DNA of 64,000 nt from Haloferax sulfurifontis ATCC BAA-897 (GTDB lineage: Archaea; Halobacteriota; Halobacteria; Halobacteriales; Haloferacaceae). Positions 1-10,179 of the stretch are shown here, piece after piece (within the stretch, counting starts at the first letter, position 1; every line of letters starts with the position of its first letter). The notes under the pieces are model-generated. The model saw nothing but the letters and a program-made list of their open reading frames with translations. It did not search any database and was not told the origin of the DNA. Location: contig NZ_AOLM01000016.1 of assembly GCF_000337835.1 (NCBI RefSeq), positions 24,776 through 88,775 on the forward strand, given 5' to 3'. A program made the translations under genes and the position numbers.

Positions 1-676
1 CCCCGTCGCGGTGTTCCGTCACGATGCGGCCGACGACCTCGGTGAGGTCGTCCAGCGCCCGCTGATACCGGCGGTTACGCGGGGTGGGGAGCCACCGCGG
101 CACGTCAACCGGGCGCTTCATCGAGGTGGACGAGTAGTCCATGACGGTTTCGAGAGCGTCGCCGACGGCGGACTCCTCCTCGCGGATGTCCACGTCGAAC
201 AGCGTCTTCGCGGCGATTTCGACGGTGAGGCTCATCATGTCCGCGTGGATGTCGCGCGTCTCGCCGTCCTCCCACGACGACAGCATGCGCTCCGTGTACT
301 CGACCATCACCTCGCTGTATCGCCGGAGCATCTGCGGGAGGAACGCCGGTTGCATCAGGTGGCGTTGCTGTCGCCAGAACTCGCCTTCGCTCGTGAGCAG
401 GCCGTCGCCGAGGACCGTCCCGAGCGATTCCTGAAACAGCTCGCCCTTGACGTACCGCTGGTTCTCCTGCACGAGGACGTGCTCGACGAGTTCGGGGTCG
501 CTCAGCTGGTAAAACGAGATGCCCCCGATGTCGTACTCCGCGACCGGGCCGTACTCGCGGGCGACCTCGGTGACGAACGTCAGCGGGTCGTCCGCGTACC
601 GGAGGGTGTGGTGAACCACGGGCTTCGACGGCGGACTCGGCGGCCGTTCTCGACTGCCTTGCGTCGCTTCTGACAT
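1..676 (-). CDS. Cytochrome P450, N-terminal part (cut by window edge)
   Basis: I read this frame on the minus strand from an ATG at 676; it stays open for 225 codons to the window edge. The translation has the start of a P450 fold: a proline-rich entry, a stretch ending in ENQRYVKG, a helix-C motif FWRQQRHLMQPAF (the W/R pair contacts haem propionates in the family) and a helix with EIAAKTLFDVDI. Family members are about 450 residues, so the oxygen-binding helix I and the haem-ligand cysteine lie outside. P450s insert oxygen into hydrophobic substrates; the substrate cannot be told. A TATA box lies at 731-740. The Bat-type regulator gene lies just upstream on the same strand. Confidence 0.88.
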   Translation of the reverse strand, partial: MSEATQGSRERPPSPPSKPVVHHTLRYADDPLTFVTEVAREYGPVAEYDIGGISFYQLSDPELVEHVLVQENQRYVKGELFQESLGTVLGDGLLTSEGEFWRQQRHLMQPAFLPQMLRRYSEVMVEYTERMLSSWEDGETRDIHADMMSLTVEIAAKTLFDVDIREEESAVGDALETVMDYSSTSMKRPVDVPRWLPTPRNRRYQRALDDLTEVVGRIVTEHRDG

Positions 677-730
677 GGATAGAGAGACGACCGGAACCGA
701 GATGGTGCTACTGCCGATGCCGACCGGTCC

Positions 731-740
731 TTTATATAGT
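731..740 (-). promoter_or_regulatory. TATA box of the P450 gene
   Basis: On the minus strand this reads ACTATATAAA, a near-consensus archaeal TATA element. Transcription would begin about 25 bases downstream, near 705, giving a short leader before the ATG at 676. Confidence 0.55.
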
Positions 741-772
741 GGCCCACCAAGTCGGCGACGAGACGGCGGTGG

Positions 773-1420
773 TCACCCGAGGCGGTTCATCACGCGCGAT
801 TCGACCTTCCGAAGGTGTTCGGAGGCGGTGCTCTGCGAGCAGTCGAGTTCCGCGGCGAGTTCCTCGACCGACACCCGACGCGGGATGTCGTAGTAGCCGC
901 GCTCGACGGCTGTGTCGAGCACTTCGCGCTGGCGGGCAGTGAGACGGACGCCGCCGCGGACCGGCTCGTAGTCCGAGAGGCCGTCCACGCAGAACGCGTC
1001 TGTGAGCGAATCGGGGAGCGATGTGACCGCGCCCGTGAGTTGCGCGTGGCTCCCGAGGACGTTGACGACGACGCCCTCGCGGGTGAGCCGAATCGGCATG
1101 TCCAAAAGCAGGTCGTGTTCGTCGACGAGTTCGAGCAACCGTCGCACGGCGTCGTCGGGGACGAGGTGGACGTGACAGACGACGCCGCCGTCGGCCGTCT
1201 CGTCGGCGTCGAAGTCGACGATATCGGGGTGGTCGGCCAGCCGGGCCTCGATGTCCGGCGGCGCGTCTTCGAGGACGCAGAGTTCGACCACGGTTCCGTC
1301 GGGCCGGAGCCGGAGGTCACGAAGCTCCCCGCACGGGTGGCGGCCGTCGACCGCGAACACGTCGTACGGGCTCCCGAACGGGTTTTCCTCGGCGTCGAAG
1401 TGGGCCCGGAGACACTTCAT
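773..1420 (-). CDS. Bat-type helix-turn-helix transcriptional regulator
   Basis: A 215-residue protein. Residues about 1-150 form an alpha/beta sensor region without a recognisable ligand motif. The last 60 residues are the bacterio-opsin-activator HTH (HTH_10): LTARQREVLDTAVERGYY, then IPRRVSVEELAAELDCSQSTASEHLRK. This family is typical of haloarchaea and usually acts on neighbouring genes. It lies upstream of the P450 gene in the same direction with a separate promoter between them, so control of the P450 is a reasonable inference. The divergent intergenic region with metY holds its own promoter. The ATG at 1420 gives the family's usual length. Confidence 0.88.
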   Translation of the reverse strand: MKCLRAHFDAEENPFGSPYDVFAVDGRHPCGELRDLRLRPDGTVVELCVLEDAPPDIEARLADHPDIVDFDADETADGGVVCHVHLVPDDAVRRLLELVDEHDLLLDMPIRLTREGVVVNVLGSHAQLTGAVTSLPDSLTDAFCVDGLSDYEPVRGGVRLTARQREVLDTAVERGYYDIPRRVSVEELAAELDCSQSTASEHLRKVESRVMNRLG

Positions 1421-1613
1421 GCGTTAGTTCCCCTCTCGCGCCGCCGAGGTATGCAAGTTACTCTCCGACGCGGTCCCCGTTTGTCCCTCTCCGTCGGTCG
1501 TCGGTCGTTGGCCGTCGGTCCCTGCCGCTCCGCACCGCTCCCCGCCGCCAACCACGGGCAACGCTTGCCGTAACTGACGGTTATTCGTTCGTCGAAGATT
1601 ATGCACCTGATAC

Positions 1614-2933
1614 ATGAATCGAGGCTTCCGCACGCTCGGCCTCCACGCCGGACAGGACCCGGACCCGGCGACAGGGGCCCGCGCCCCGCCGCTCTATCAG
1701 ACCACGTCGTACGTCTTCGACGACGCGGACCACGCCGCGGACCTGTACGCCCTCGAAGCCGACGGCGACGTCTACTCCCGCATCTCCAACCCGACGACTC
1801 GCATCCTCGAACGCCGCCTCGCCGCCCTCGAAGCGGGCGTCGACGCGGTCGCCACCGCCTCGGGCATGGGCGCGCTCGACGCGCTCACGACCGTCCTCGC
1901 GTCCGTCGGCGACAACGTCGTGCTCTCGGAGGACATGTACGGCGGCACAGCCTCGTACTTCTCGAAGACTGCCGTCAGGCGCGGCATCGAATCCCGGACC
2001 GTCGACACCCTCGACGTCGACGCCTACGAGGCGGCCATCGACGAGGACACCGCCTTCGTCCACGTCGAGACGGTGGCGAACCCCTCGCTGAAGACGCCTG
2101 ACTTCGAGGCCATCGCCGAGGTCGCTCACGAGCACCGCGTCCCGCTCGTCGTCGACAACACGTTCGCCACGCCCGCGCTCTGTCGGCCCATCGAACACGG
2201 CGCGGACATCGTCTGGGAGTCGACGACGAAGTGGCTCCACGGCTCCGGCACGACCGTCGGCGGCGTCGTCGTCGACGGCGGCACCTTCCCGTGGGACGCG
2301 GCCGACTACGACGAACTCTCCGGCGAGAACCCCGCGTTCGGCGTCGACTTCGTCGAGCGGTTCGGCGAGCGCGCCTTCGCGGAGGCCGTCCGCCAGCGCG
2401 CCGTCAGGAGCACCGGTAGTTGCCAGTCGCCGTTCGACGCGTGGCAGACGCTTCAGGGCGTCGAGACGCTCGCGCTCCGGATGCGCGCCCACTGCGACAA
2501 CGCCCGCCGAGTCGCCGAGTTCCTCCGCGACCGCGACGGCGTCGCGTGGGTCACCTACCCCGGCTTCGAGGACCACGAGACCCACGACCTCGCCTCGGAG
2601 TACCTGCAGGGCGGCTACGCCGGCATGGTCACCTTCGGCCTCGACGGCGAGGACGACGAGGCGGCCTACGGGGCCGCAAAAACCGTCTGCGAGTCGGTCG
2701 ACCTCGTGAGCTTCCTCGCCAACATCGGCGACGCGAAGTCGCTTCTCATCCACCCCGCGTCGACCACGCACGCCCAGCTCTCGATGGACGAACAGCGCGC
2801 CGCGGGCGTCGCACCCGACATGCTCCGGCTGTCTGTCGGCATCGAGGACGCCGACGACATCATCGCCGACCTCGACCAGGCAATCGAACGCGCCTTGGGT
2901 CAGCAGGCCAACGGGGACTCGGAGGAGAAATGA
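1614..2933 (+). CDS. metY: O-acetylhomoserine aminocarboxypropyltransferase (sulfhydrylase)
   Basis: A 439-residue PLP enzyme of the Cys/Met-metabolism family. It makes homocysteine from O-acetylhomoserine and sulfide. Visible family marks: the opening [18 protein letters not shown] (phosphate and subunit contact), the Asp of VVDNTFATP that contacts the pyridine nitrogen, and Lys206 in ESTTKWLHG that binds PLP. The length near 430 and a long insert after the lysine fit MetY rather than MetB. Its TGA overlaps the metX ATG (ATGA at 2930-2933), so the two are translationally coupled. A TATA-like TTATTC near 1579 gives an almost leaderless mRNA. Confidence 0.93.
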   Translation: MNRGFRTLGLHAGQDPDPATGARAPPLYQTTSYVFDDADHAADLYALEADGDVYSRISNPTTRILERRLAALEAGVDAVATASGMGALDALTTVLASVGDNVVLSEDMYGGTASYFSKTAVRRGIESRTVDTLDVDAYEAAIDEDTAFVHVETVANPSLKTPDFEAIAEVAHEHRVPLVVDNTFATPALCRPIEHGADIVWESTTKWLHGSGTTVGGVVVDGGTFPWDAADYDELSGENPAFGVDFVERFGERAFAEAVRQRAVRSTGSCQSPFDAWQTLQGVETLALRMRAHCDNARRVAEFLRDRDGVAWVTYPGFEDHETHDLASEYLQGGYAGMVTFGLDGEDDEAAYGAAKTVCESVDLVSFLANIGDAKSLLIHPASTTHAQLSMDEQRAAGVAPDMLRLSVGIEDADDIIADLDQAIERALGQQANGDSEEK

Positions 2934-4177
2934 GCCGAACGCGAACCACGCCCGGTCGCCGGGTTGAATCCGACGTCGTCGACATCGGCGAACACGAGTT
3001 CGAGTCGGGCGAGATACTGCCGGACCTGAAAGTCGCCTACGAGGCCTACGGCGAGTTCGACGGGCAGAACGCGGTCCTCGTCTGTCACGGCCTCACCGGG
3101 AGCCAGCACGTCGCCGGCCACGGCACCGACTCGGGCGTCTCCGGACAGGCCCGCGCGTGGTGGGGCGACATCGTCGGGCCGGGCAAGGCGCTCGACACGA
3201 ACGACTACTACGTCATCTGCGTGAACGTCCCGGGGTCGTGTTACGGCACGAGCGGCCCGGCGAGCGAGGGCCCGGACGGCGAGCCGTGGGGGACGGACTT
3301 CCCGCCGGTCACCGTCCACGACTGGACCCGCGCCCAGCGCCGCCTGCTCGACCACCTCGGCGTCGGTCGCTTACACGCCGTCGTCGGCGGCTCCGTCGGC
3401 GGCATGAACGCCCTCGATTGGGCCGTGCAGTTCCCCGACGACGTGGAGCGCCTCGCGGTCGTCGCCTCGGCGGCCCGCCTCGACTCGCAGTGTCTCGGCA
3501 TCGACGCCGTCGCCCGCCGCGCCATCACCTCGGACCCGAACTGGAACGGCGGCGACTACTACGGCGAAGAGCGCCCCTCGCCCGACGCGGGCCTCGGCCT
3601 CGCCCGCCAACTCGGCCACCTGATGTATCTCTCGAAGGACTCGATGGAGCGCAAGTTCGGCCGGCGCTCCGCGGGCCGCGGCGACCGCGGCGACGCCTTC
3701 CCCTCGGACCCCGCGGCCTCGTTTTTCCCGTACCGCGAGGTCGAGTCCTACCTCGACTATCAGGCCGAGAAGTTCGCCGAGCGCTTCGACGCCAACGCGT
3801 ACCTGTACCTCACGCGCGCCATGGACGACTTCGACCTCTCGGAGGGCTACGAGTCCGACGCGGCCGCGCTCGCCGCCTTCGAGGGCGAGGCGCTCCTCGT
3901 CTCTTTCACCGGCGACTGGCACTTCACGACCGAGCAGTCGGAGTCGCTCGCGGGCGCGTTCCGCCGCGTCGACGCGCCGGTCGCCCACCACGTCGTCGAG
4001 TCCGACCACGGCCACGACGCCTTCCTCGTCGAACCCGAGAAAGTCGGGCCGCCGCTCGGCGACTTCGTCGACGAGGGCGTCGCGGGCCGCGCGGTGACCG
4101 ACACCGCACCCGACGGCGGCGAACCCGACGACGAGAAGGACTTCGCGCCGGTCCACTCCTCGCTGTTTTCGCGCTGA
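2930..4177 (+). CDS. metX: Homoserine O-acetyltransferase
   Basis: A 415-residue alpha/beta hydrolase that acetylates homoserine with acetyl-CoA, feeding MetY. The nucleophile elbow is [12 protein letters not shown] with Ser155; the oxyanion region is CHGLTGSQH near 52-60; the catalytic Asp (SFTGDWHF) and His (ESDHGHDAF) lie near the C-terminus, as in MetX. An upstream in-frame extension exists, but the ATG at 2930, overlapping the metY stop, is the natural start and gives the family length. The tail of about 30 acidic residues is a halophilic addition. It sits between two metY copies. Confidence 0.94.
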   Translation: MSRTRTTPGRRVESDVVDIGEHEFESGEILPDLKVAYEAYGEFDGQNAVLVCHGLTGSQHVAGHGTDSGVSGQARAWWGDIVGPGKALDTNDYYVICVNVPGSCYGTSGPASEGPDGEPWGTDFPPVTVHDWTRAQRRLLDHLGVGRLHAVVGGSVGGMNALDWAVQFPDDVERLAVVASAARLDSQCLGIDAVARRAITSDPNWNGGDYYGEERPSPDAGLGLARQLGHLMYLSKDSMERKFGRRSAGRGDRGDAFPSDPAASFFPYREVESYLDYQAEKFAERFDANAYLYLTRAMDDFDLSEGYESDAAALAAFEGEALLVSFTGDWHFTTEQSESLAGAFRRVDAPVAHHVVESDHGHDAFLVEPEKVGPPLGDFVDEGVAGRAVTDTAPDGGEPDDEKDFAPVHSSLFSR

Positions 4178-4303
4178 GGCGCGGGTGTCGTCCCGGCTTC
4201 TGCCCGGCGCTCTTCGGCTTGCGCGTCGGTCCCGCGTCGCAGAAGCCGGCGGGAATTGCGACCGACACCCCGCTTTACCCCCGTTCGATTCGACGGTCGA
4301 GGT

Positions 4304-5599
4304 ATGAGCGACGACGACAGCCCGGGCTTCCACACGCGGAGCCTCCACGCCGGACAGAGCCCCGACTCAGCGACGGGCGCGCGCGCCCCGCCGCTGTACC
4401 AGACCACCTCGTACGTCTTCGAGGACGCCGCCGACGCGGCCGCGCAGTTCGCCCTCGAAAAGCCGGGCCACATCTACTCGCGGCTGATGAACCCGACCGT
4501 CGGGATGTTGCAGGAGCGCCTCGCCTCGCTCGAAGGCGGCGTGGGCGCGGTCGCCACGTCGTCCGGGATGGCCGCGTTCGACCTCGCCACCTTCCTGCTC
4601 GCCTCGGCCGGCGACAACATCGTCTCCGCGTCGTCGCTGTACGGCGGGACCTACACCTACCTCACCCACACCGTCGAGCGCCGCGGCGTCACGACCCGGT
4701 TCGTCGACACCCTCGACGTGGACGCCTACGAGGAGGCCATCGACGACGACACCGCGTTCGTCCACCTCGAAACCATCGGCAATCCGGCGCTCGTGACGCC
4801 CGACATCGAGGCCATCGCCGAGGTCGCCCACGACCACGGAACCCCGCTTTTCGTGGACAACACGTTCGCGACGCCCTACCTCTGCAACCCCATCGAACAC
4901 GGCGCGGACCTCGTCTGGCAGTCCACGACGAAGTGGATTCACGGGGCCGGCACGACCATCGGCGGCATCCTCGTCGACGGCGGCACCTTCCCGTGGGACG
5001 AGTACGCCGACGACTACCCCGAAATCGCCAAGCCGAACCCGGCGTACCACGGCGTCAACTTCGACGAGACGTTCGGTCCCGCCGGCTTCACCTACGCCGC
5101 CATCGCCCGCGGCCTGCGCGACCTCGGCAACGCCCAGTCGCCGTTCGACGCGTGGCAGACGCTCGAAAAGCTCGAATCGCTCCCGCTTCGGATGCGCGCG
5201 CACTGCGAGAACGCCCAGGCCGTCGCGGAGTTCTTAGACGACCACGAGAAGGTGTCGTGGGTGAACTACCCGGGCCTCGAATCCCACGAGACCCACGAGG
5301 AGGCCTCGAAGTACCTCGACGGGGGCTACGGCGGCATGATTACCTTCGGCCTCACCGACGGCTACGAGGCCGCCAAGGGCACCGTCAACAACGTCGAACT
5401 CGCGTCGCTCCTCGCCAACGTCGGCGACGCGAAGACGCTCGTCATCCACCCGTCGTCGACGACCCACCAGCAACTCACCGAAGACGAGCAGGCCGCCGCG
5501 GGCGTCACGCCCGACATGGTCCGCCTGTCGGTCGGTATCGAGGACGTCGACGACATCATCGACGACCTCGACCAGGCAATTCGCGCCGCGTCGAACTGA
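4304..5599 (+). CDS. metY: Second O-acetylhomoserine/O-acetylserine sulfhydrylase-type enzyme
   Basis: A 431-residue paralogue of the metY upstream of metX, with the same SLHAGQ opening, [16 protein letters not shown] and PLP lysine Lys210 in QSTTKWIHG. A TTG 16 codons upstream keeps the frame open, but the ATG at 4304 lies about 28 bases after a TTTA TATA-like element near 4272, fitting a leaderless start. Having its own promoter 126 bp after metX suggests separate control from metY-metX. Sequence alone cannot say whether one copy prefers O-acetylserine; both look catalytically intact. Confidence 0.9.
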   Translation: MSDDDSPGFHTRSLHAGQSPDSATGARAPPLYQTTSYVFEDAADAAAQFALEKPGHIYSRLMNPTVGMLQERLASLEGGVGAVATSSGMAAFDLATFLLASAGDNIVSASSLYGGTYTYLTHTVERRGVTTRFVDTLDVDAYEEAIDDDTAFVHLETIGNPALVTPDIEAIAEVAHDHGTPLFVDNTFATPYLCNPIEHGADLVWQSTTKWIHGAGTTIGGILVDGGTFPWDEYADDYPEIAKPNPAYHGVNFDETFGPAGFTYAAIARGLRDLGNAQSPFDAWQTLEKLESLPLRMRAHCENAQAVAEFLDDHEKVSWVNYPGLESHETHEEASKYLDGGYGGMITFGLTDGYEAAKGTVNNVELASLLANVGDAKTLVIHPSSTTHQQLTEDEQAAAGVTPDMVRLSVGIEDVDDIIDDLDQAIRAASN

Positions 5600-5749
5600 A
5601 CGCGCCCGACGCGGGCGAGTCGTTCCCGGTCGCCGCATCGGCGTCGTCGTCGGCATCGACATTGGCATCGGCGGCGGCGTCGGCGGTGGCGGCGAACTGA
5701 CCGGCGACCGACCGCCGTTCCTTTTATTCCCGCGCCAGTAGGTGACTGC

Positions 5750-6910
5750 GTGGTAGAAGCACTCCTCTTCGTCGGTCTCCTGGTGGCAGTGTTCGTCGGG
5801 TTCAACATCGGCGGCTCGTCCACGGGGGTCGCCTTCGGCCCCGCGGTCGGGAGCGACGTGCTCGGGAAACTCGCCGCCGCGGCCCTGATGACCGGGTTCG
5901 CGCTCCTCGGCGGGTGGACCCTCGGGAGGGAGGTCGTCGCCAAGATGGGCGGCGAAATCGTCCCGCAAAACGAGTTCACGCTCGCGGCGAGCGTCGCCGT
6001 CCTCTTTTTCGTCGGCTTCGCGCTGTTGGTCTCCAACACCTTCGGCGTCCCCGCCTCCACGTCGATGACGGCGGTCGGGGCCATCGCGGGTCTCGGCCTC
6101 GCCCACGGGTCGCTCGACGCCGGCGTGATGCTCGAAATCATCTCGTGGTGGATCGTCGCGCCCGTCATCGCCTTCTGGGTCTGCGCGGTCATCGGGCGGT
6201 ACGTCTACCCCTACCTCGACGCGTGGCTCAAACTCGACCGGAGTCCCGGCGCGCTGGTCGCGCTCGACCGCGACGGCGGCGTTCCGCGGCCGCGACTCGG
6301 GCCGAACACGACCTACCGCGAGTTCGGCAGCACCGTCCTCGTCGTCGTCGTCGCCTGTTACATGGCGTTTTCGGCGGGCGCGTCGAACGTCGCCAACGCG
6401 GTCGCCCCGCTCGTCGGCAACGGGGCGCTCGAAATGAACACGGGCATCCTCATCGCCGGCGGCGCAATCGGCCTCGGCGCGTTCACCATCGCCCGCCGGA
6501 CGCTCGACACCGTCGGCAACGACCTCACGCAACTGCCCATCCTCGCGGCGCTCATCGTCGAGACGGTGAGCGCGTCGCTCATCTCCTTCCTGTCGGCCAT
6601 CGGCATCCCCGCCAGCCTCGCCGTGAGCGCGACGATGTGCATCGTCGGCCTCGGCTGGGGCCGGGCGACCCGCACCGTCACCATCGGCGAGGCCCTGAGC
6701 GGCGGCGAGGCCCCGAAAGTGTCTGTCAACGCGCTCGCCGCCGAGCGAGAGGACGAGGTCCCGAAGATGGGCGAGGAAGCGCCGGACGAACTCTCCGCAC
6801 AGGACCTGTTCGACCCCGGCACGACCGGTCGCGTCATCTTCTTCTGGATGCTCACGCCCTCGCTTTCGGCCATCGCGTCGTACGCGTTGTTCTCGGCTGA
6901 CATTATCTGA
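5750..6910 (+). CDS. PiT-family inorganic phosphate permease
   Basis: A 386-residue multi-pass membrane protein beginning with GTG. PiT proteins import phosphate with a cation. The family's internal duplication is visible: [15 protein letters not shown] near residue 20 and the clearer signature [16 protein letters not shown] near residue 210, each followed by paired helices rich in Gly and Ala. A hydrophilic loop of about 60 residues ([15 protein letters not shown] to [12 protein letters not shown]) precedes the last helix. TTTTATT at about 5721-5727 is a TATA box placing transcription at the GTG, so the mRNA is probably leaderless. The 5600-5749 gap holds only Gly/Ser-type low-complexity triplets. 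Confidence 0.9.
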   Translation: MVEALLFVGLLVAVFVGFNIGGSSTGVAFGPAVGSDVLGKLAAAALMTGFALLGGWTLGREVVAKMGGEIVPQNEFTLAASVAVLFFVGFALLVSNTFGVPASTSMTAVGAIAGLGLAHGSLDAGVMLEIISWWIVAPVIAFWVCAVIGRYVYPYLDAWLKLDRSPGALVALDRDGGVPRPRLGPNTTYREFGSTVLVVVVACYMAFSAGASNVANAVAPLVGNGALEMNTGILIAGGAIGLGAFTIARRTLDTVGNDLTQLPILAALIVETVSASLISFLSAIGIPASLAVSATMCIVGLGWGRATRTVTIGEALSGGEAPKVSVNALAAEREDEVPKMGEEAPDELSAQDLFDPGTTGRVIFFWMLTPSLSAIASYALFSADII

Positions 6911-7050
6911 CGCGCTCGCCCGTCGCGTCGGCCGATTCGGAACCATCACGGTCAACAATGAAACAAACGGGCGGCCATCGCCGCGGTGCGAATCGAATTC
7001 GCCGCACGGAACAGCAAAGTCTAATGGGGTGGCCTTCGAATCCTCTGTCG

Positions 7051-7440
7051 ATGCCCACGGTAACCTACCTCAACTACGAAGTTCTCGACGACAACGGCTG
7101 GGACCTCGACGACGACGACCTCTTCGAAGAGGCGGCCGACGCCGGTCTCGACGCTGAAGACTACGGTGAGATGGAAGTCAACCAGGGCGAGTACATCCTG
7201 GAAGCCGCCGAGGCTCAGGGCTACGACTGGCCCTTCAGCTGTCGCGCAGGTGCCTGTGCGAACTGCGCGGCCATTCTGAAAGAGGGCGAAATCGACATGG
7301 ACATGCAGCAGATCCTCTCCGACGAGGAGGTCAACGACAAGAACGTCCGTCTCACCTGCATCGGTTCGCCCATCGAGGACGAGGTCAAGATCGTCTACAA
7401 CGCGAAGCACCTCGACTACCTCCAGAACCGCGTCATCTGA
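7051..7440 (+). CDS. fdx: Halophilic [2Fe-2S] ferredoxin
   Basis: A 129-residue plant-type ferredoxin with the halophile-specific acidic insertion near the N-terminus ([20 protein letters not shown]). The cluster ligands are Cys64, Cys69 and Cys72 in CRAGACANC plus Cys103 in LTCIG. In haloarchaea it carries electrons for pyruvate and 2-oxoglutarate ferredoxin oxidoreductases in place of NAD. The ATG at 7051 matches the known length; in-frame codons further upstream are arginine-rich and not acidic, so are not coding. It is monocistronic between the phosphate permease and a membrane protein. Confidence 0.97.
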   Translation: MPTVTYLNYEVLDDNGWDLDDDDLFEEAADAGLDAEDYGEMEVNQGEYILEAAEAQGYDWPFSCRAGACANCAAILKEGEIDMDMQQILSDEEVNDKNVRLTCIGSPIEDEVKIVYNAKHLDYLQNRVI

Positions 7441-7559
7441 GGCGCCCACCCGCACATTTCTTTCGACGCGCCGACCCGTGACCCGCGGGTACGCCGTTTG
7501 TCCGCCCCGCGAACCGCGAGGCCGACAGCGATTTGTCCCGCGATGCAGTCGCTTTTCTC

Positions 7560-8501
7560 GTGTCGAGGTTCACGACCGCCGCCCGCGAGCTCCGCGCCGA
7601 CCTGCACCTCCCGACCGAAGCGACCGAACTCGGCCGAATCGGACTGTTTCTCGCCTGTCTCACGGTGGCGAGCGCGGTCAGCTACTGGGTGGCGCTCAGG
7701 CTCCTCGGCGTCCCGGTAGTCGGCGCGCTCTCGTCGCCGAACGTCGCCGGACTCGCGGTTCCGACGCTGGTCTACGCGCACTATCGCGGCGTCTCGATTT
7801 CGTTCGGACTCCCCGAGCGCTCCCGAATCGCCGACGCGCTGGCGACGGCCCTCGCGCCGGGACTCGCCGTCGTCGCGGCGAGCGCCCTCTTCGCGGTCGG
7901 CTTCGACGCCTCGTTCGCCGCGCTCGTCGGGTGGACGTACCACCCCGAGGCGTCGGTCGTAACGGCGGCAGTTCAGGCCGCCGAAGACGTGGCGCTCGCG
8001 GGGCTCGGGTTCGGACTCCTCGTCGCGGTCGTGTTCGACCTCGTCTCGTCGCGGGTCGGCCTCTCGCCCGCTCGCGCGGTCGCCGCGACGGCCGCGCTCG
8101 CGACGCTCTTTCGCTCGGTGCTTCGCGACGCCGCCTTCACGCTCGTCGTCTTCCCGAAACCGTGGCGGGTCACCATCGTTTCCCTCCTCCTCGTCGCCGC
8201 CGTCTGCGGTTGCGTCGCCGCCGGCGTGACGTACCGAAGCGCGGTCGAGCGGTCGCTTCGCCCGCTCTCGCGGCCGGCGCTCGCTCCCGTGTTCGCCTTC
8301 GGACTGCTCGGCGTGGTCGCGCTCGGAACCGCCTTCGCCGACGTTCCCGGCGGCGTCGAACACGCCTTGCGGGCGCTCGCGTTCGGGATCGCCGCCCTCG
8401 GCTACCACCGCTCGGCGTCGGTGTGGGTTCCCGCGGCCGCGATGGCGCTGTTCTCGCTTTCGATTCGACTCGTCGCGTTCGTCGAACTCGCGGCGTTCTG
8501 A
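7560..8501 (+). CDS. Membrane protein, possibly a degenerate CPBP-type protease
   Basis: About 313 residues with seven to nine hydrophobic helices. I chose the GTG at 7560; a TTG at 7533 would add nine residues and cannot be excluded. The middle holds AVQAAEDVALAGLGFGLLVA, whose acidic pair before a small-residue helix recalls the EExxxR motif of CPBP (Rce1-like) proteases. The arginine is missing, so activity is doubtful. It has no obvious operon partner: fdx lies upstream and pibD follows at 8575 with its own leader. Function unknown. Confidence 0.72.
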   Translation: MSRFTTAARELRADLHLPTEATELGRIGLFLACLTVASAVSYWVALRLLGVPVVGALSSPNVAGLAVPTLVYAHYRGVSISFGLPERSRIADALATALAPGLAVVAASALFAVGFDASFAALVGWTYHPEASVVTAAVQAAEDVALAGLGFGLLVAVVFDLVSSRVGLSPARAVAATAALATLFRSVLRDAAFTLVVFPKPWRVTIVSLLLVAAVCGCVAAGVTYRSAVERSLRPLSRPALAPVFAFGLLGVVALGTAFADVPGGVEHALRALAFGIAALGYHRSASVWVPAAAMALFSLSIRLVAFVELAAF

Positions 8502-8574
8502 CCCGTCGTCGGGGTCGGTTTCAGGATTGATACCCGTCCCGAACACCTAACTCCCCTGCCCCCAGTCTGCGGGT

Positions 8575-9627
8575 ATGTTCGGTATCGGCACGCTCCCCGA
8601 CCTCCTGCGGTTGGCGGTGCTCCCCGTCCTCGCGTGGACCGCGGTACGCGACGTTCGCACGCGCCGCGTCCCCAACGTCGTCTGGTATCCGCTGGCCGCG
8701 CTGGGCCTCGTCCTGCTCGCGTGGGAACTGGTCGGCCACCTCCCGCCCGAGACCGTCTTCGACCGACTCTATCTGATTCGCGTCGGCGTGAGCGTCTGTC
8801 TCGTCGTCCCGCTTTCGTACCTGTTCTGGCGGCTCGGCGGCTTCGGCGGCGCGGACGCGAAGGCGCTCATGGTGTTCGCTATCCTGCTCCCGACGTTCCC
8901 CAGTTACACCCTCGCCGGGACGGAGTTCCCGCTCGCCGCCACCCGCCTCGGCGTGTTCTCGATGACGATTCTCACGAACACCGTCATCGTCGGCCTCGCG
9001 TACCCGCTTTTCCTCGCCGTCCGGAACCTCGCCGACGGCGAGTTCGAGTTCCCCATCTCGTTCGTCGGCCGCCGCGTCTCCGTGGCGTCGCTCTCGACGG
9101 CCCACGGCCGCCTGTTCGAGTCGCCCGAGGGAATCACGCGGAACGGCCTCGACCTCGACGCGCTCCGGATGTACCTCCGCTGGCGCGGCCTCACGTTCGC
9201 GGACCTGCTGGCGGACCCCGAGGCCCTCCGCGACCCCGCGAGCATCGACGAGACGTTCGACCCGACCGACGGCGCGGTCCACCGCGCGGCCACCGACGGC
9301 GGCACGTCGGCCGATTTCGACGGCGACGGCGAGACCGTGGACGCCGCCGGCGGAGACGCTCCCGGAGACGACGGCCGCGAAGCCGACCCTGACGCGTCGC
9401 TCGACGACCCGTGGGGCGCGGCCCGGTTCCTCGACAGCATCGAGGGCACCGCCTACGGCACGTCGCCGGAGAAACTCCGCGGCGGACTGGACCTCGTGAC
9501 GTCCCGCGAGTCGGTGTGGATCTCGCCGGGCATCCCGTTTCTCGTCCCGATGTTCGTCGGCCTCGTCGTCGCGTTCGTCTACGGCGACGTCCTCTTCGGC
9601 GTCCTCGGCGCGCTCGGCATCGTCTGA
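8575..9627 (+). CDS. pibD: Prepilin/preflagellin peptidase (type IV pilus and archaellum)
   Basis: A 350-residue A24-family aspartic protease in the membrane. It removes the class III signal peptides of archaellins and type IV pilins. The two catalytic aspartates are Asp26 in AVRDVRTRRVPN and Asp94 in GFGGADAK (the GxGD-type loop). A long cytoplasmic, very acidic insert (about residues 150-310) separates the catalytic helices from the last helix at 322-345. Such an insert is typical of halophilic PibD and absent from bacterial enzymes. The gene stands alone; its pilin and archaellin substrates are elsewhere. Confidence 0.95.
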   Translation: MFGIGTLPDLLRLAVLPVLAWTAVRDVRTRRVPNVVWYPLAALGLVLLAWELVGHLPPETVFDRLYLIRVGVSVCLVVPLSYLFWRLGGFGGADAKALMVFAILLPTFPSYTLAGTEFPLAATRLGVFSMTILTNTVIVGLAYPLFLAVRNLADGEFEFPISFVGRRVSVASLSTAHGRLFESPEGITRNGLDLDALRMYLRWRGLTFADLLADPEALRDPASIDETFDPTDGAVHRAATDGGTSADFDGDGETVDAAGGDAPGDDGREADPDASLDDPWGAARFLDSIEGTAYGTSPEKLRGGLDLVTSRESVWISPGIPFLVPMFVGLVVAFVYGDVLFGVLGALGIV

Positions 9628-9708
9628 GTCGTCGTGGAGCGCCGGGCGGGCGCGCCTTCCCCGCGGCGACGCACAAGAGATAACCCCCGCCACCGCGTGG
9701 CCCGAATC

Positions 9709-10077
9709 ATGACCGTCGATGTCGACTTCGGCGAGGACGGCCTCGTCCCCGCCGTGGCGCAGGACGCCGACTCCGGAGAGGTGCTCATGCTGGCGTACGT
9801 CTCGCCGGAGGCGCTCGACCGGACCATCGAGACGGGCCGGGCGCACTACTACTCGCGGAGTCGCGACGAACTCTGGGAGAAGGGCGCTTCGAGCGGCCAC
9901 ACACAGGAGATTCGGGAGGTCCGCGTCGACTGCGACGCCGACACCCTGCTGTACCTCGTCGACCAGAACGTCGGCGCGTGCCACACCGGTCACCGGTCGT
10001 GTTTCTACCGCACCGTCGAGGGCGAGCACGTCGGCGAGCGCGTCTTCGACCCCGACGCGGTCTACGACGACGAGTGA
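9709..10077 (+). CDS. hisI: Phosphoribosyl-AMP cyclohydrolase
   Basis: A 122-residue enzyme of the third histidine-biosynthesis step, opening the adenine ring of phosphoribosyl-AMP. Zinc and magnesium ligands are in [16 protein letters not shown] and [12 protein letters not shown], the family signature. An open frame extends 25 codons upstream but is arginine-rich; the ATG at 9709 matches the family's start and length. It is the single-domain form with no HisE fusion. A small membrane-protein gene follows at 10180 in the same direction. Confidence 0.95.
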   Translation: MTVDVDFGEDGLVPAVAQDADSGEVLMLAYVSPEALDRTIETGRAHYYSRSRDELWEKGASSGHTQEIREVRVDCDADTLLYLVDQNVGACHTGHRSCFYRTVEGEHVGERVFDPDAVYDDE

Positions 10078-10179
10078 CCGATGCGAGCCGACCGATGACG
10101 ACACCGACCGGCGGGGCGGCCGGGGTGACCACCGCCGCGACCGCCGCGGCGACACACCGATGACCGAGTTCCCGGAGCG

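Noticed and set aside
3157..5700. An 847-codon plus-strand frame over metX and the second metY
   Set aside because: Arg/Pro-rich shadow of two well-supported enzymes in another frame.
5600..5749. Low-complexity triplet run (GGC/TCG) after the second metY
   Set aside because: Short simple-sequence DNA typical of GC-rich genomes; no hairpin or ORF beyond chance apart from the permease promoter.
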